Positions 20,541-33,120 of a stretch of 64,000 bases of DNA are shown here, piece by piece. A model generated the notes under the pieces. That model did not search any database. It had not been told where the DNA came from and worked only from the letters and a program-made list of their open reading frames with translations. The stretch is taken from the NCBI GenBank assembly GCA_028023455.1, contig JAQFVV010000027.1, forward strand, positions 5,079,845 to 5,143,844, read 5' to 3'. The position numbers and the translations under genes are program-made. Numbering within the stretch: the first letter of the stretch is position 1; every line of letters begins with the position of its first letter. The DNA is from Epiperipatus broadwayi. Lineage: Eukaryota; Onychophora; Udeonychophora; Euonychophora; Peripatidae.

Positions 20541-21520
20541 CTTTCAAGATAATTTTATTTGGCCTATAAGTGATTACAAAAATAAAAAAATAAATAACAA
20601 GAATTAACTAGGTGAGGTTACAAGGTGATATATACAAAGAAGAAATTATCCAAAAGTCAGTAGAATACAAAATGAGTGTTAGTGAAGAACTTAGTCTGTG
20701 GATGCAAGGTGAATAATATTCATCTAGTCTATAACAAAATACCTTTGTTAGTAAACCCTATTTTGGTAAGCTATGGTTGGAGGGTTTTATTAAATGATAA
20801 TAGTTATTATCATATAAATTATTTAGGAGTTGGTTGGTCAGGTACTGTTTAGGCCAGTTGTGAATGCCCAGGTTAATATGGCCAGGTATGGATCAGCCTC
20901 TCTCTTGTCTGTTTTTTGGATATTTTTAATTATGTTGAGGAAGCAGTTCATTGAGTTCGTCAAGTGGTAATTTTTGAAAAATCACCTTGCAATAAGTGGC
21001 AAGTCTGATTTCAGCGAAAATGCCTCTATTTAAAACCCCTTGAAGTGATGTTAGGTCTGTACCATTATTATTAATGTGTGTCTGGAAGTTTTGTCTTAGT
21101 CTTTGCCAGACTGGACAAAGGTGAAGGATATGGTCCATATCTTCCAGGCTGGAAAGACAGAGACAACATATAGGATCTATGTGGAAGCCTCTTCTATTAA
21201 GAAATATAGCAGTGGAGAGGCTACCAAGGTTAATTTTGAGAAGGAAGTCTGTGTGTTTAGGTGCTAGTTTCAATCTACGGGCTAGTTTGCACAGTTTGTT
21301 TATGTCGATGGGGAGGTAAGTGTGTAACTTCTGGGTGTTTGAGTTGGATAGGTTGAAGGCTTCCCAATAGTTATTTTTGAATTGAACATGGTTGCAGAAG
21401 GTACTATGTGTGCAAAAATGTATGAGATCTGTGTTTGAAGCCAGACGGGAGTGAACCTGAGAGGGGGTGGTCTATCAGTGGGAAGAACTTGTTCTTTGGG
21501 AAGTGGACATTGGAAAGTCC
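20541..21520 (-). pseudogene. 5'-truncated LINE 3' end, minus strand
   Basis: This insert breaks block R2 between TATATTCCTCTC and TGAATTTAACTATGCG, which are nearly adjacent at 32740. On the minus strand, the open frame 20926-21273 (115 codons) encodes a C-x2-C...H-x4-C LINE tail: CCLCLSSLEDMDHILHLC. This is the zinc-knuckle-like C-terminus of ORF2 in non-LTR elements. Upstream sequence to 21520 continues in other frames. Downstream, towards 20541, is an AT-rich 3' untranslated part with AAATAAAATTATCTTGAAAG at the very end. It is a different family from the LINE at 13805. No clear target duplication was found. Confidence 0.75.
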
Positions 21521-21796
21521 TGAATTTAACTATGCGGGCTACAATATACTTACAAAATACGTTTTCTTATGAAAAAAAATAAATATTTTTGTAATCAGTG
21601 CTGCCCTCTTTTTACATTTTTAAGAAGTTGTTAACAAATCATAATAAACTTCTCAATTTTTAATGAAAGAATATAAAAATAAATTGTATAAAAAAAGCAT
21701 AAAGTATTAAAGTAACAACTCTTAAGGATGTAGTCTCAAATCAAAAATGGTAGAGGTGTTTTAATTAATTCAAAGTTGATAAAAGTCTTTTGCAAT

Positions 21797-22084
21797 ATTC
21801 TTTGGAACTTTGACTTACACTATAAAGTTTATTCAAATAGTATAGCAATACAGAATCTCAATTAACTTTTTTTCTGCTTTTTAGCTCTTAGTGGTTATAC
21901 ATCAGGTTTTAAACAAACACAAATAACATACTTCACTCTCATTCTTTGGAACTTTGACTTACACTATAAAGTTTATTCAAATAGTATAGCAATACAGAAT
22001 CTCAATTAACTTCTTTTCTGCTTTTTAGCTCTTAGTGGTTATACATCAGGTTTTAAACAAACACAAATAACATACTTCACTCTC
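21797..22084. repeat. 144 bp tandem duplication at the R2-R3 boundary
   Basis: ATTCTTTGGAACTTTGACTT begins at 21797 and again at 21941. The two units are almost identical through CATACTTCACTCTC. The corresponding sequence at 33040 is single copy, so the duplication is specific to this unit. Confidence 0.9.
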
Positions 22085-24080
22085 AAAGGATGCCATTCTT
22101 ATTAATTTATCAGCGCCTAATCTATATGGTCAATCTGTATAGTTTAAATATGGGTGCTGCATAGACATATACGATTTTATCTAATGTTCAATTTTCTATA
22201 CATTCAATAATGACCTCATTATAGTTTTATTTTTAAAAAATAAAATTTATCCAAAATATTTCATCCTCCGAAAACACACTTATAGTAAACGCGTCCAATG
22301 TCACTGTAATAGTGAAACAAGTGTACAGTTTGTTTCTAGCGATGTTATTTTTTACGTCCATTGACCCACACAAACGAATAATTTCGACTAAAGACGCAAA
22401 TTTCAATTTATATAATAATGAAAACATTAGTACGATTGATAAATGCAAAAATAATTTTATTCTTTTCTTTGAGAGTGCTGTAATTTAGCACTGTTTATAT
22501 ATATAAATCGCCTTTGCTGACCAAAAGTACATCCTAATGCCTGGTCAAGTCGGATGTTACATTATCCAAAGTGAGAGGATTTCTTATACATACAACATTT
22601 CTGAGTCCAAGCCCTTTTTTCTTTCTAGTTTAATTTAAATCCGTGACAGTTAAAATAGCAAGAACTAAGAGTGACAATAGTATTAAACAGGCAAAACTCT
22701 CCATACAGTAGTGCCACTCTGTGACAAACAGAGTAATCAATGGATGCCAGAAGGCTTGGGCATAAAATCCCCATCTAGTGCTTACTCATCTAATATCCCC
22801 AAACTAGTTTCTGGCTTGTGACCTTCGTCAGTGAGGAGCCTTGGATCTGAGAGCACTGCACCTAAATCTCAGGACCTAATGCAAGCCTCCAGCAGTCACC
22901 TTTTATCTCTCCTTAACTACAAAACTATGAGAATGAAATTGAAAACACAATATTTTCAATCTAAGCTCAATAGCTTATATAGTTACATAGGTCTGAACTC
23001 AGTTCAGCACCCATACATTTTGGTGTCTATGGCTCTTTAACAACCATAGCCACCACTATCCTATTAGGCAGGATTGGTGTTAAACCAGTAATCATTACAT
23101 GATCACCATCTCTTATGCTAGCACATAACTGTTATTAAACAGGCAAAGCTCTCCATACAGTAGTACCACCCTGTGCCAACCAGATAGAGTAGATGGGATT
23201 TTATGCACAAGCCTTCTGGCATTCATTGATTACTCTGGTTAGCACAGGGTGGGACTGCCATATGGAGAGTTTTGCCTGTTTAATAACTGTTATGTGCTAG
23301 CATAAGAGATGTTGATCATGTGATGTTGAGGACAATAGTATTACAAAGTAGTGTTTGTGGCAGTACAATCGTTAAAGGGTAGATGTGAAACCAAATTTGA
23401 GACTGGAGTTTCTACTGGAAGTGACTGCATGTTCATACTGTTTTCCAAAAGATTTGTGATGATGGTGTATTAGTTGTATTTATATAATGGATTATTTTCA
23501 TCATCTTATACAAAGTACTGAATGTCTTTAAAAAAAATTAACTTTATTTAAATTTTCAAAGTACATTCAACTGCTAGTAATAGAAGACATGTTAGAATAT
23601 GCACAATGTTTCAAGAGGTATTCTTCTCTCTCCTTAAGAAGTTGATGGTCTGACCAATGATAGTATTAACATAGGAATTGAACTTGGACCCTTAGATTCT
23701 TGAATATTGGATTGCCATTATACGTAGGAATATTTCAGCAACTATGGAATTCGGAGGGACAATGTGGATTGTCTCACATAGACTGGCTAAGATATTGTGC
23801 ATGGTCTGTTATTAATCATCATCAACACCCATTATCAATTCACTGCAGGATGAAGGTCTTACCAAGTTCAACCCATCTTCTCTGATCTTTAGCTTCTCTT
23901 CTCCATATCGCTCCTACAGATTTTATTATGTCATCTATCCATCTCACATGTGATATCTTTCTGGGTCTTTTACAATCACTTAGAATCCAGTTTAACATTT
24001 CAATTAAAGTAATAGAAATGATAATATTAGCAATAGTATTATTTAATAAGAGGCAGTGATATTTGTAAAGCAGATGTTTG
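22085..24080 (+). repeat. Repeat block R3, copy b (with nested foldback)
   Basis: It matches R3 copies a and c from the TGACCTCATTATAGTTTTA segment through TTGAGACTGGAGTTTCTACTG and on to the sequence preceding the endonuclease LINE. The 645 bp foldback at 22686 interrupts it. Confidence 0.75.
22673..23343. mobile_element. Foldback palindrome FB1c, 645 bp, 13 bp target duplication
   Basis: The insert 22686-23330 lies between two copies of GACAATAGTATTA (22673-22685 and 23331-23343). The left end, AACAGGCAAAACTCTCCATACAG, is mirrored on the right by CATATGGAGAGTTTTGCCTGTT followed by the CATAAGAGATGTTGATCATG end. The interior has the family's ATCTAGTGC, CTAGTTTCTGGCTTGTGACC and CACTGCACCTA segments. 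The uninterrupted site is seen at about 33733 (GTGACAATAGTATTATAAAG). Confidence 0.85.
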
Positions 24081-25210
24081 ATAGAACAGGTAAGTGGCTG
24101 CAGATGTAAAATACATAATGTTGGATTTGTTTCAAAATTTAATAGAATATCCTTCAATTTTGGACCTTCTTGCTTTATGAATGAATAGCTGCAAAATATG
24201 GCCAGCTCAATAGTATCAATCCTCATTATTTATTAGTGCATATGATCCAACATTAGATTCAAAAAAAAAAAAAAGAAGTGTATGTTGCTTACTGAACAGC
24301 ATTTTTAATTTAATACTCTTAAGAAATCAATATTTTCTCTTGGAGACATTGATCGACATACTTATACAAATATTGGCCAACAATTTTTGAAAATAATGGT
24401 ATTGGTCTTGTAACTTTTAATGGTCCGTTACCATTGAATGCTAGTACCATGCATGTAGTAATTATCCCAAATATTTTCTGTTGGAAAGCAAATCACTATA
24501 AAAGAAACACACACACCCACAATCAAAACATTTGCATTTAATAGGCTAATTATAATTAGGAGACACAATCCAAGAAAAACTTATATTGTGAGAAGACTTA
24601 TAAGCACAAATATTTTGGTAGATAATCTATTAGTATCCTATAAGAATAAAATTATAATATTGAAAAATGGAATACTTTTAAAGAAGGTGTTATCTGTATC
24701 AGTGAATCTATCCTTGGATTCATAAAAAAAACATAACTGGTTATCAGACCATTTTACTACTATTAATGGTTTGTGTAAAGAAAAAATGATTGCTGGAATA
24801 AAACTAAAAAGATATAGATATTCACTGCTCTTGCTTGATCTGGATATTTGTGATGTTAACAACATAGATGGAGTGTTTTAATCATTTTTGAACTATCATG
24901 GAAACTACAACTGCTTAAGGATATACCAAATTTCCCTACTCATTTAGATTTGGATAAACATCACACATATTGTTTATAATTAGTTGGGTACCTATCTAAT
25001 TTTATTCATATTATACACCACCTATTTATTATTTTGAGTTGCAGATGAGCTAACTTTTAAAACATTACTATGTGTTAAATTTCTTTTAGTGTGTGATTGT
25101 ATTTAATACCAATTATGGGTTTTCCTTTTTCCTAATATAATTTTCTTTCATTTTCATAAGACACAGCCATAAAATCTTCACATTTCAATTTTTCAGAATA
25201 AATCAATTCT
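24080..25210 (+). mobile_element. Endonuclease-RT LINE relic, copy b (internally deleted)
   Basis: It follows the LINE copy at 34340 closely from CTTGCTTTATGAATGAATAG onward. The endonuclease motif is decayed (GGAGACATTGATCGACAT at 24343 gives GDIDRH). About 0.45 kb, including RT motif A, is missing near 24970 relative to the copy at 35.5-36.0 kb. No frame is open for more than about 130 codons, and the longest is a minus-strand shadow. Confidence 0.6.
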
Positions 25211-25212
25211 TA

Positions 25213-25492
25213 TGTAGTGTAATTTTTACTCCACTACAGTTGTGCAAAGTGGGGATTGATTTCAATGCACTCTTATCATCCTCTGGAGGGGTATATAAGA
25301 GGTTTTAATTTGCAGCAATGAAAATGTGAAAGATATGTGAAAAGGAATGTTAGCTGGGCCAACTGATGAGTGGTGGTTCAGCAAAAAATGTGCATCTTGT
25401 GGATCGGCACATCTTTTCCCCAGGACTTTGGCAAAAGTGGAGAGCAAACAGTCCTCTGCGTGTGAGGAGGCTGTTGTAAAAATTACACTACA
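25213..25492. mobile_element. 280 bp TIR element with conserved core
   Basis: A perfect 17 bp inverted repeat, TGTAGTGTAATTTTTAC (25213-25229) and its complement at 25476-25492, bounds a 280 bp segment. An equivalent degenerate copy is at 36454-36734. The interior holds GGCCAACTGATGAGTGGTGG, which in reverse complement matches the core of foldback FB2a. No ORF. It has MITE-like size and form; no target duplication could be fixed. Confidence 0.6.
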
Positions 25493-26290
25493 GAACTCTT
25501 ATTCATTAAGTGGATAATCTCTAGTTTAATGAATTACTAATAAAAATTATTAAGTCAATTCTTCATATCTATTATTTTAAGCATTTATATCATTTTCAAA
25601 AAGAAGAATAGTAATTGATATATCTATGGTTTTTGCATTTAATTTTATCACTAACAGAACATTCTTTCATTCACTTTTAAACAATATGTCCTTATAAGAA
25701 GACAATCTTTTTAATTATAGAGCATTCACATAATTGCGAGTTATCTTTTTGGCTACTTCATTTGTTTTCCTTTAGATAAAATACAATCATTAGTCAAACA
25801 AATAGAAATAATAAACACCTCCATACTTCCCCATTCTTTTTAAATTCATATAAATAAAGATACAATAAAAGACAATTGACTCCCAAGATGCATTTTGTGC
25901 TGAATCAGCACTCATCAGTTGGCCCAGGTCACTATCTCTCATATATATCTTTATTATATGCAAAGTATTTATCTAGAGCACAATTAGGAGTGAAAACAGC
26001 ATTCTTCATTTTTGTTTTATCAAAATATTGCAACAAATGATTTCAAATAATATTTTATTTTGATTTGTATTAAAGAATTGTGAATGTCATTTAATTTGAT
26101 TAATATTTCTATTAATAATAATACTTTGGAGATGAATTTTACATCTAGTATACAAACCAATCTGCATATCACAAATAGGTCCATTATTCTAATTTCTTTG
26201 ATGTTTTGTAATATGGTCTTTTAGTTTCTTCAACAAAACTTTTTTACTGAATAACTTAAAACACCATATCATATTCTACCTCTCCCATGG
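25493..26290. repeat. Block X, copy b
   Basis: The AT-rich sequence is shared with 36735-37380 and 47560-48100; landmarks are ATTAAGTCAATTCTTCAT and AAGAAGACA-AATCTTTTTAATTATAGA. In the third copy the minus strand is open for 81 codons (47629-47874), with no recognised domain. A 100 bp foldback-like piece with the core ACTCATCAGTTGGCCCAG lies at 25860-25965. Confidence 0.5.
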
Positions 26291-26840
26291 ATTTTCAACT
26301 CCACCCCATCTGGTGATGAAATGTATCAACATTGCACTTCTTTAGGATGTTTTTGAGATAATCTTTATAATGTGAAAGGTATCAGCCTCTGTAATAAAAC
26401 CAATCCTCAATATCACAATAAAATGCTTTATTAAAAAGTTTTTTTATTGTTCACTCTTCATTTCTAATCGAAGAAGCGTGTAATTTTACAATAGTGAACA
26501 TCTAGTACATATCAATGAGTCTTATGTTCATACTGTCATATTTTTAGAATTCTATAGAAGATCTTCAATTGGAAGCTTTTTACTGATTTTACATTGTGTG
26601 AATACCAAGTCCAGTTTTCACATCCATATAACAAATTAAATATTCAGCTCATTTAATTGCAGTAATTAAGTCATTACGATGCAATAACCCACCTTTTTAC
26701 AATAGCAGCATATTGGTGTCTGTTTCATTTCACTGACCAAATCTACATTTTTACTTACAAATCTACCATAATATTTAATTTAACTCACATTCTCAAGTTG
26801 ATAACCATCCAAGCTACAAGGTCTGACTAAACAGTTGTGT
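26290..26840 (-). pseudogene. LINE RT C-terminal remnant on the minus strand, copy b
   Basis: Read on the minus strand, a segment around 26560-26640 encodes CENWTWYSHNVKSV and FQLKIFYRILKI. This matches the conserved W-T...L..F...C/FLR.IL.I region after the RT palm of RTE-like and other LINEs. Stops break it. Equivalent pieces lie at 37390-37960 and 48860-49310. It is on the opposite strand from most blocks, but at the same place in each unit. Confidence 0.5.
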
Positions 26841-26929
26841 AGATGTAAACCAAGGGAGTAAATCACCTCACTGTAGGCTATGATTAAAAAGCACTCTAAA
26901 GGTTGAACAAAGGATCAAGAAAAGAATGA

Positions 26930-27490
26930 ATCACCTATGCTAATTTATACCATAAGAATGTGTTTAATGGTTCATTTTGTGTTACAAATAATGTTAATAA
27001 ATTAGGGAATAGTTTTTAAAATGTCATACCTGTCAAGAACAAAATTAATTGTGTGTATCAAATTTTTTATGAATATATGCTATCACAGATAGGTGAATCG
27101 AGGTGCAGTATTGAAAGAAGATTAAAAAAGCATGAATTGTTATACAATGCATGTAAGAAGTAAAAATGATGACAATTTAATGACTGCTTCAGTTTTCTTA
27201 GATCATGAAAGGACATGTAAATATCAGTTTAAATTTGATATTCAAAGTGTTAAGATTCTTCATGAAGAAAGAAACCATAACCAAAGAAAGATTAAGTAAA
27301 GAATTTTAATAAATCGAAATAAATTGAATAAAATTAATAGACAAGCTGCTAACATTACAATTTGGGATTCATGGGATTTGATATGATGATGTTATTTTCA
27401 TTTTGTTGTTCAATTTAATGGCAGTTGAGGAAGGTTAAGAAATTAACCAAAAGTACTTCTGTGGATTGAAAGACAGTATATAATAATTAG
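26930..27490 (+). pseudogene. GIY-YIG endonuclease remnant, Penelope-like, copy b
   Basis: At 27090-27165 the plus strand encodes IGESRCSIERRLKKHELLY, the second half of a GIY-YIG nuclease motif: Y-I-G followed by an E-S/T-R and a K/R-R-L-K-x-H helix. This form is typical of the endonuclease domain at the C-terminus of Penelope-like elements. Downstream, ASVFLDHERTCKYQF-like and KILHEE-like pieces match the better-preserved copy at 38079. The frame shifts right after KK. The Gly of YIG, lost in the other copy, is kept here. Confidence 0.55.
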
Positions 27491-27565
27491 TTACTGTAGT
27501 ATTTATTATTTTTATTGTTATATATATGACATCCAATAAAACTCAAATGGTGTATGAAACAAATA

Positions 27566-29243
27566 GTCAGATTAGTTAACATCTTCGTTAATATTAACCT
27601 AAGAAAATATACAGAGTAAAATTGTATCTAATTGTGCAAATAATTATTCATTGTGTGGATATATAAAGATTATGCTGGAGCAAATATTAAATAACTGAAA
27701 GTAGACAGAGAAAGGGTGTCCGGTGGTGAGAAGAGAGGATGGCAGTAAAATAGTAGAATTAACCATTTTCATTTAAGCTAATTGTACAGATGAAGATTAT
27801 TCATTTATATAGAGGTAAAAAATATCCTTGCTTAAGTTTATCCTCTATAGTGAGTATTGATTTTTTAGTTTAAATATTGGTGCATGTTCAGGTGTAATAA
27901 TAAAACTTCTGAAGATGCCAAATTGACATAGTCTGACACTTCCAATGTGGTCCAGAAGAAAATGGCTCTGACTTTGATGGGCAATGCAGTGAGATGGCAA
28001 ATTTAGTTTACAAAAAAAAAAATCTAATAATGTTGATGTGGATAGTGTGTAAAAAAATATGACACATGGCTAACTCAATGCATGATCCAATAGTTCCAGA
28101 AGATGCTCCTTACGAAGATTTTATAGAAGAGGTATAAGATTACAACATTGGATTGCTTATGCTGACAACAATTTCAGTGCTGCCTTGGGCAACATGCTTC
28201 TCACCAAGGGATTGTGATGGGGAGGGGGGTGAATGACAATAAATAGACAACTGTAGCTGAACAAAATTGAATTAATTTACATCTGTGCTACTGATAAATG
28301 TAGAGTTTATGAAGCCATGTTGGATAAAGCAATAAAGTTTCAAAATAATACGGATGTAGAAACCGACAATGTCTGCAAACAGTGTGCAAGCAGAGACCAC
28401 AAACTGGAATAGTACAGATAGACTCTGGACATATAAATGTGGCAGTAAAGCCAAATTAAAAAAAGGTTAAATTTAAAAATGATCAATGCCACATTTGTAG
28501 TATGATAGAACATATGTCATGAGTTTGTAATAATAAGAAAGAAACAGTAAAAGCAATTATCATCTGACATTAAATAGAGGGGAAGAGTCTGCAAAGAAGA
28601 AAAAAATGTCAAAACAGTAAATGATATCAACAATAATGGTATTGTATTGGATGTTCATATTTGCAAAAAAAAAATAGAGTGATCATCAATGGAGGAGGTG
28701 TGTATTTTATGTCACAAAAAGATTAGCTGAATATCACAAGGAAGTATAAGAAGATTAAAGTGGATTTAGAACAGAATGAAGTTAATGGAAAGCTGATAGA
28801 TATACAAGGGATTGCAAGAATACTAGTGTCATAAGAGCAAGAATGAAATCTCGACCATTGTAAATTGTGAAGAAAGATTTAAGTCAGTTTTTAGGCCGAA
28901 TTGGTTTTAACCATTAGAGATTAGAGTAAAAATAATAAAACCTATCACTAAAACTGGAAATCCACCAAAAGAATTCACAGTGGTTTAAGTAGAGTATTGC
29001 AGCATTAAATATACAGATGACTGATATAGAAGTAATGGCCACTGCTCACAATTTTTGGTTTAAAATCTAAAGGCAAAGAAACACATAATTTTGTATTAGT
29101 AAAACAGTATGGGAATGTTTGTTATGTGATTCTAAGTGACCCTAAATAAATATATAAATAAAGAAACCCATCTTCTAAAAGTCACATTTCACTAAAAGCA
29201 ATTATATCAATTGCAATTACCTACCTATCAGTGTTCTCATATA
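27566..29243 (+). mobile_element. Gypsy-like relic G2 (LTR, gag, protease remnants)
   Basis: The LTR-like part spans about 27566-27908. It is followed by gag sequence (FEDFI-like and SYADNNFSAALGNMLLT-like segments at 28110-28200), a KCRVYEAMLDKA segment at 28300, a decayed knuckle, and a protease-like stretch at 28640-28910. All frames are interrupted. The RT is absent: the sequence jumps from the post-protease CCTAAATAAATATATAAATA to the segment before R2. It aligns with G3 at an offset of 11157 bp. Confidence 0.65.
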
Positions 29244-31596
29244 TGTATATTAAAATGGGCTGGTGGTTTCCAGAAGAGATAGGGGGAGAGCATCTTACTA
29301 TGGTCGGACTTTGGGTCTTCAGATAGGATGCAAGTGATTACGCAATGAAATACATAACCTATGATTATACCTACTTCCAATAGACTAGCTCTACCTATTT
29401 TTATTAACCTAGATACAATTTGGGTCAGTTTATCCAATTCTCACCCCTTTCTAGTGACATTATACCACACTATTCGAACTCAGGGAGTAATTGCTTGAGC
29501 TCTCTTATCAGGGAAGAAGATCACACTAATAGTAGTTATTGCACCTCTACATAGGTGATAATTAATTACCAAAAATCAATTAAGCATAAGATATATAAAA
29601 AATATGTATGTGCAGTATAAGTATATATGTATTAAAAGTTATAATAAATGACTTAAATATGTACATGTATTTCCTCTATTATATTAATAATATTGATAAG
29701 TATAAAACTAAATAAGATAATAATGTTTACAATGGGTATGTGAATAATGAAGGGTTATAAAGCTGATGGTGGATATGGAAATAATGATGAGTTAGAGACC
29801 AAATTAAAATAATGAATTATATAAACATTTATTGATTAACAAAAAAATATAAAATATGAATAACAATTAAATCTGATACATGTAATTGATTTTGTCAAGG
29901 ATGAATTTTTACCATATCGATATCTATAATATTAATAAAAATAAAATCCTTGCCCTAAACCCAATGGTAGAAGTTCATGTACTTGACTAATTATTTACAA
30001 CAACGAATATGTAAAGTTATAATACGTATATGTGATTGCGATTTTAGCTGGCTAATTTAAAATATGTATACAAACATAACAACAACAAAAAAATCTTTGT
30101 TGTCCAGATAAATCAATGGTTATAAATCATTGATTTATAAAAGCAATATAAAAGTAAGCTTAATTAATAATAAATAAATAAAAAAAATCTATCATTGTGT
30201 GCTGCTTACTGTAAGATAATATTAAAATTTCTTACCTCTCAATTTCCTATATGTGGTCTCAAAAGTCAGTCAGATGGGGAAGTGAAAACTAGTATTTTTT
30301 TTTTCTTTATATAATTAAAGATGATATATATATATTTACATCTAAGACCCCCTCCCCTTATTACTCTCATACAGAATTTCTCCAAAATTATAACACATTA
30401 GCTTCCAATTGTAGAAAATGAAAATAATACATAAAATTTACAATAGACAAAATAATAAAACAAAAATCACAATTTTTATCCCATTTTGTTAATTAAAGTT
30501 GGATGAGTCTGCTGGAAAATGTTTATTTGCCAAATAAATTCCTATGAATGGAGATGAAGTTCTGTTCCTGCGAAGAATAGAAATTTCTTGTCTGGGTCAA
30601 AAAATAATGTTCTCCAATTATCCTGTCTTGGATTTGTTTAGACATTTTATTTAAAGCAAAGATGGTTTTCAAATTTCTCCTAAATGGGCAGGTAAAATCT
30701 TTAACTTTTCATGGCGTTATTGATGACATAGTATTACCCCATGGTATAAACTTTTCAGCAAGCAATCATGATGTAAAAATAATATATATTTATTGATTCA
30801 TTTGCTTCTCAAGATTTCAATGATGATATTATTATATATCAAAACAATTAATTACTGAATATTACTGGAGCATGTAAATTTAACTAAAATTGTCTAAGTA
30901 GCAAATAATTAAATTTTTACTTTCAAATTATTTCTTCCATTTCAAACAATTGCTTTAAAAATTCAGCTTTCAATCATTTTGATTAATATTAAAATATATA
31001 TATATTTAAATTCGAACATTCACATCCATTTTGTATTCAAATTTATTTTTAAGCAGAAAAAATTATAATGTTCTATCTTTGAATGCAGAAGACAGTATAA
31101 CAATTAATACCGCATTGTGGGTCGTGTGAAGTTTTTTTAAGCATTTTAACCTTAACATTTCCTATTGTTTAACAGATATCATATAAATAAATGGGATTAT
31201 AATTAAAAAAATAATTTATAAATATTTTAAATTTCATTTCTACAAATGGTTGCTATGTGTTTAGATTTTAATTCGGTCATTGTTTTTGTTTTTTTTTTAA
31301 GTTTATGTGTAAGTTTTTTGGTATAGTTCTCCCCAGTTAGTAACATATAACACCTTTTATTCCAGTATTAATATACCTATCTGTTTTTTTTTTCTTTTCC
31401 TAGTAATTTAATAGTTTTTATTACTTCTTTTAAAAATAAAAAGATGTTTATATAAATGTATGTGTTGGAAAGAAAAAATGTTTATATGATAATTTGCTTG
31501 GCAATTTATTGGTTAAGCAAATATGTCTATGTGACTCCAATTGGTAAAGTGTCTTAAATAAATGTATGGTGTATCAGGTTGTAGCTCATCACTACA
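29244..31596 (+). mobile_element. 2.35 kb LTR-like insertion C
   Basis: Comparison with 40350-40390 shows that the host sequence CAGTGTTCTC-TATATATTGTAAA is split here. The insert runs from TGTATATTAAAATGGGC to CATCACTACA (TG...CA) and is flanked by ATATA on the left and an (AT)n run on the right. A GC-richer front part (29250-29570) precedes TTTATTGATTAACAAA and a long AT-rich part with CCCCCTCCCC at 30351. This is the same plan as D and B. No ORF resembles a retroelement protein. It is interpreted as a solo long LTR or a non-autonomous element. Confidence 0.5.
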
Positions 31597-31639
31597 ATAT
31601 ATATATATATATTGTAAAAAGTGAGTATTACAAAATTGA

Positions 31640-33120
31640 CATGTTCCATACCTGCATTTTCAAAAAACTTAATAGTTATTATGTCTCATAGTAGAACTAC
31701 TTCCTGTTTTCACTCTGTTACTGATATTATTATTTTATTGCTTTAATGAGAAATCTATCAGACATGAGAGCCTATCCTTTCAAAGCGAAAGATTTTAGAT
31801 TTATTTTGTAGTTCCAACCCATTTTTGTGGTAAAAATAGTAATCTCTAAAAATGGCTGTCAAATCCTACAATCGTTGCCTAGCAGAAAGTCATGTTTTAA
31901 ATCCAATGTCAATCCAATTCATTAGTGATTGCTTTGAGAAAAGATTATAACTACGGTCTACCATTTCCTCTATCTGTTCCCATCACTATTTTCAATATTC
32001 CAGAGCTTGAAATAAAAAGATAGTAGTAAAAAAAAATAATGATGCTGCTGATAGTAATAATGGATTTCAAGAGTAATGTGTATTTAAAGATGAAAATATG
32101 ATTGCATGAGCACATATTCTAATACACAGTTAGAATGAAGGAGTGGTCCATGATATATATGACAGTACATTATTGCCTTAATGTAAATGATGTAAAGAAA
32201 ATAACGGCTTATATAGAAACAGGATTTCGCTTTTCATAAACCAATATCTTTTTCCACAAGACAACAGAAAGCAATTTTAAAAAGGCAGAACTTGTTATTT
32301 ACAGTTAAGAAGATTTATCACCCCACTTGGAACCTACACTTTATAGAAAGAATCCAAATTAATAGTTTTAATGAACAAAAAATCCAATTGAAATTGGACA
32401 CTAACAAATGCCATTAACAGTGACTTTCCCGTTGTGTATTTAACGATTCGTTTGATTTTTAAATTATATAAATATTTGAGTGTTCAATCATAATATACGT
32501 TAATAAATTATTCTATCAAAGAGATTCGTCTCGGGCATTATTAAACAGAAAAAGGTAAACCCTTTAAAATAATATTGTATATATTTCAATGCATTTAATA
32601 TTATATTTTTCATTTCTATTTTATTATATCTATATATAAAGAGCATTTTTTTTATTGTTTTGTTCTCTAAATTCCATATTCGCTTTTTAACATACTGAAT
32701 TTTTCCCCTCTTTTATTAAAAACAACTACAATGATTATATTCCTTTGGTATGAATTTAACTATGCGGGCTACAATATACTTACAAAGTGCGTATTCTTAT
32801 TTAAAAAATTAATATTTTTTCTAATCAGTGCTGCCCTCTTTTTACGTTTTTATGAAGTTGTTAAAAAATCATATTAAACTTTTCAATTTTTAATGAAAAA
32901 ATATAAAAATGTTAAAAATTCTATAAAAAGGGCATAAAGTATTGAAGTCACAACTCGTAAAGGTATAGTTACAAACGAAAGATCGTAGAGGCGTTTTAAT
33001 TACTTCGAAGTACATAAAAGTCTTTTAAAATAATCTTTCGAACTTTCACTTACACTATAAAGTGTTTTAAATAGTATAGCCCTACAGAACAATAATAATT
33101 TCTTTTCTGCTTTTTAGCAC
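31640..33120 (+). repeat. Repeat block R2, copy c
   Basis: It is very close to copy d: over 31681-31990 and 40436-40740 the two differ at only a few positions per hundred. This is the youngest pair in the array and gives the clean 8755 bp spacing. Confidence 0.8.

Larger units (their letters stand above)
19745..22085 (+). repeat. Repeat block R2, copy b (with two nested insertions)
   Basis: The match to R2 starts mid-block at CTTGGAGCCCTCATTAGCTTTTG; the first part of R2 is missing. A foldback (20154-20477) and a LINE 3' end (20541-21520) interrupt it. The tail carries a 144 bp tandem duplication before block R3 begins at 22085. Confidence 0.75.

Noticed and set aside
23840-24226. 128-codon minus-strand ORF with RPRKISHVRWIDDIIKSVGAIWRR
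   Set aside because: The segment around 23860-23990 resembles the common LINE 3' motif RKTWVRWIDDI...W. It is probably a short LINE tail in reverse within R3 copy b, but it is absent from R3 copies a and c and too short to annotate as a separate element with confidence.
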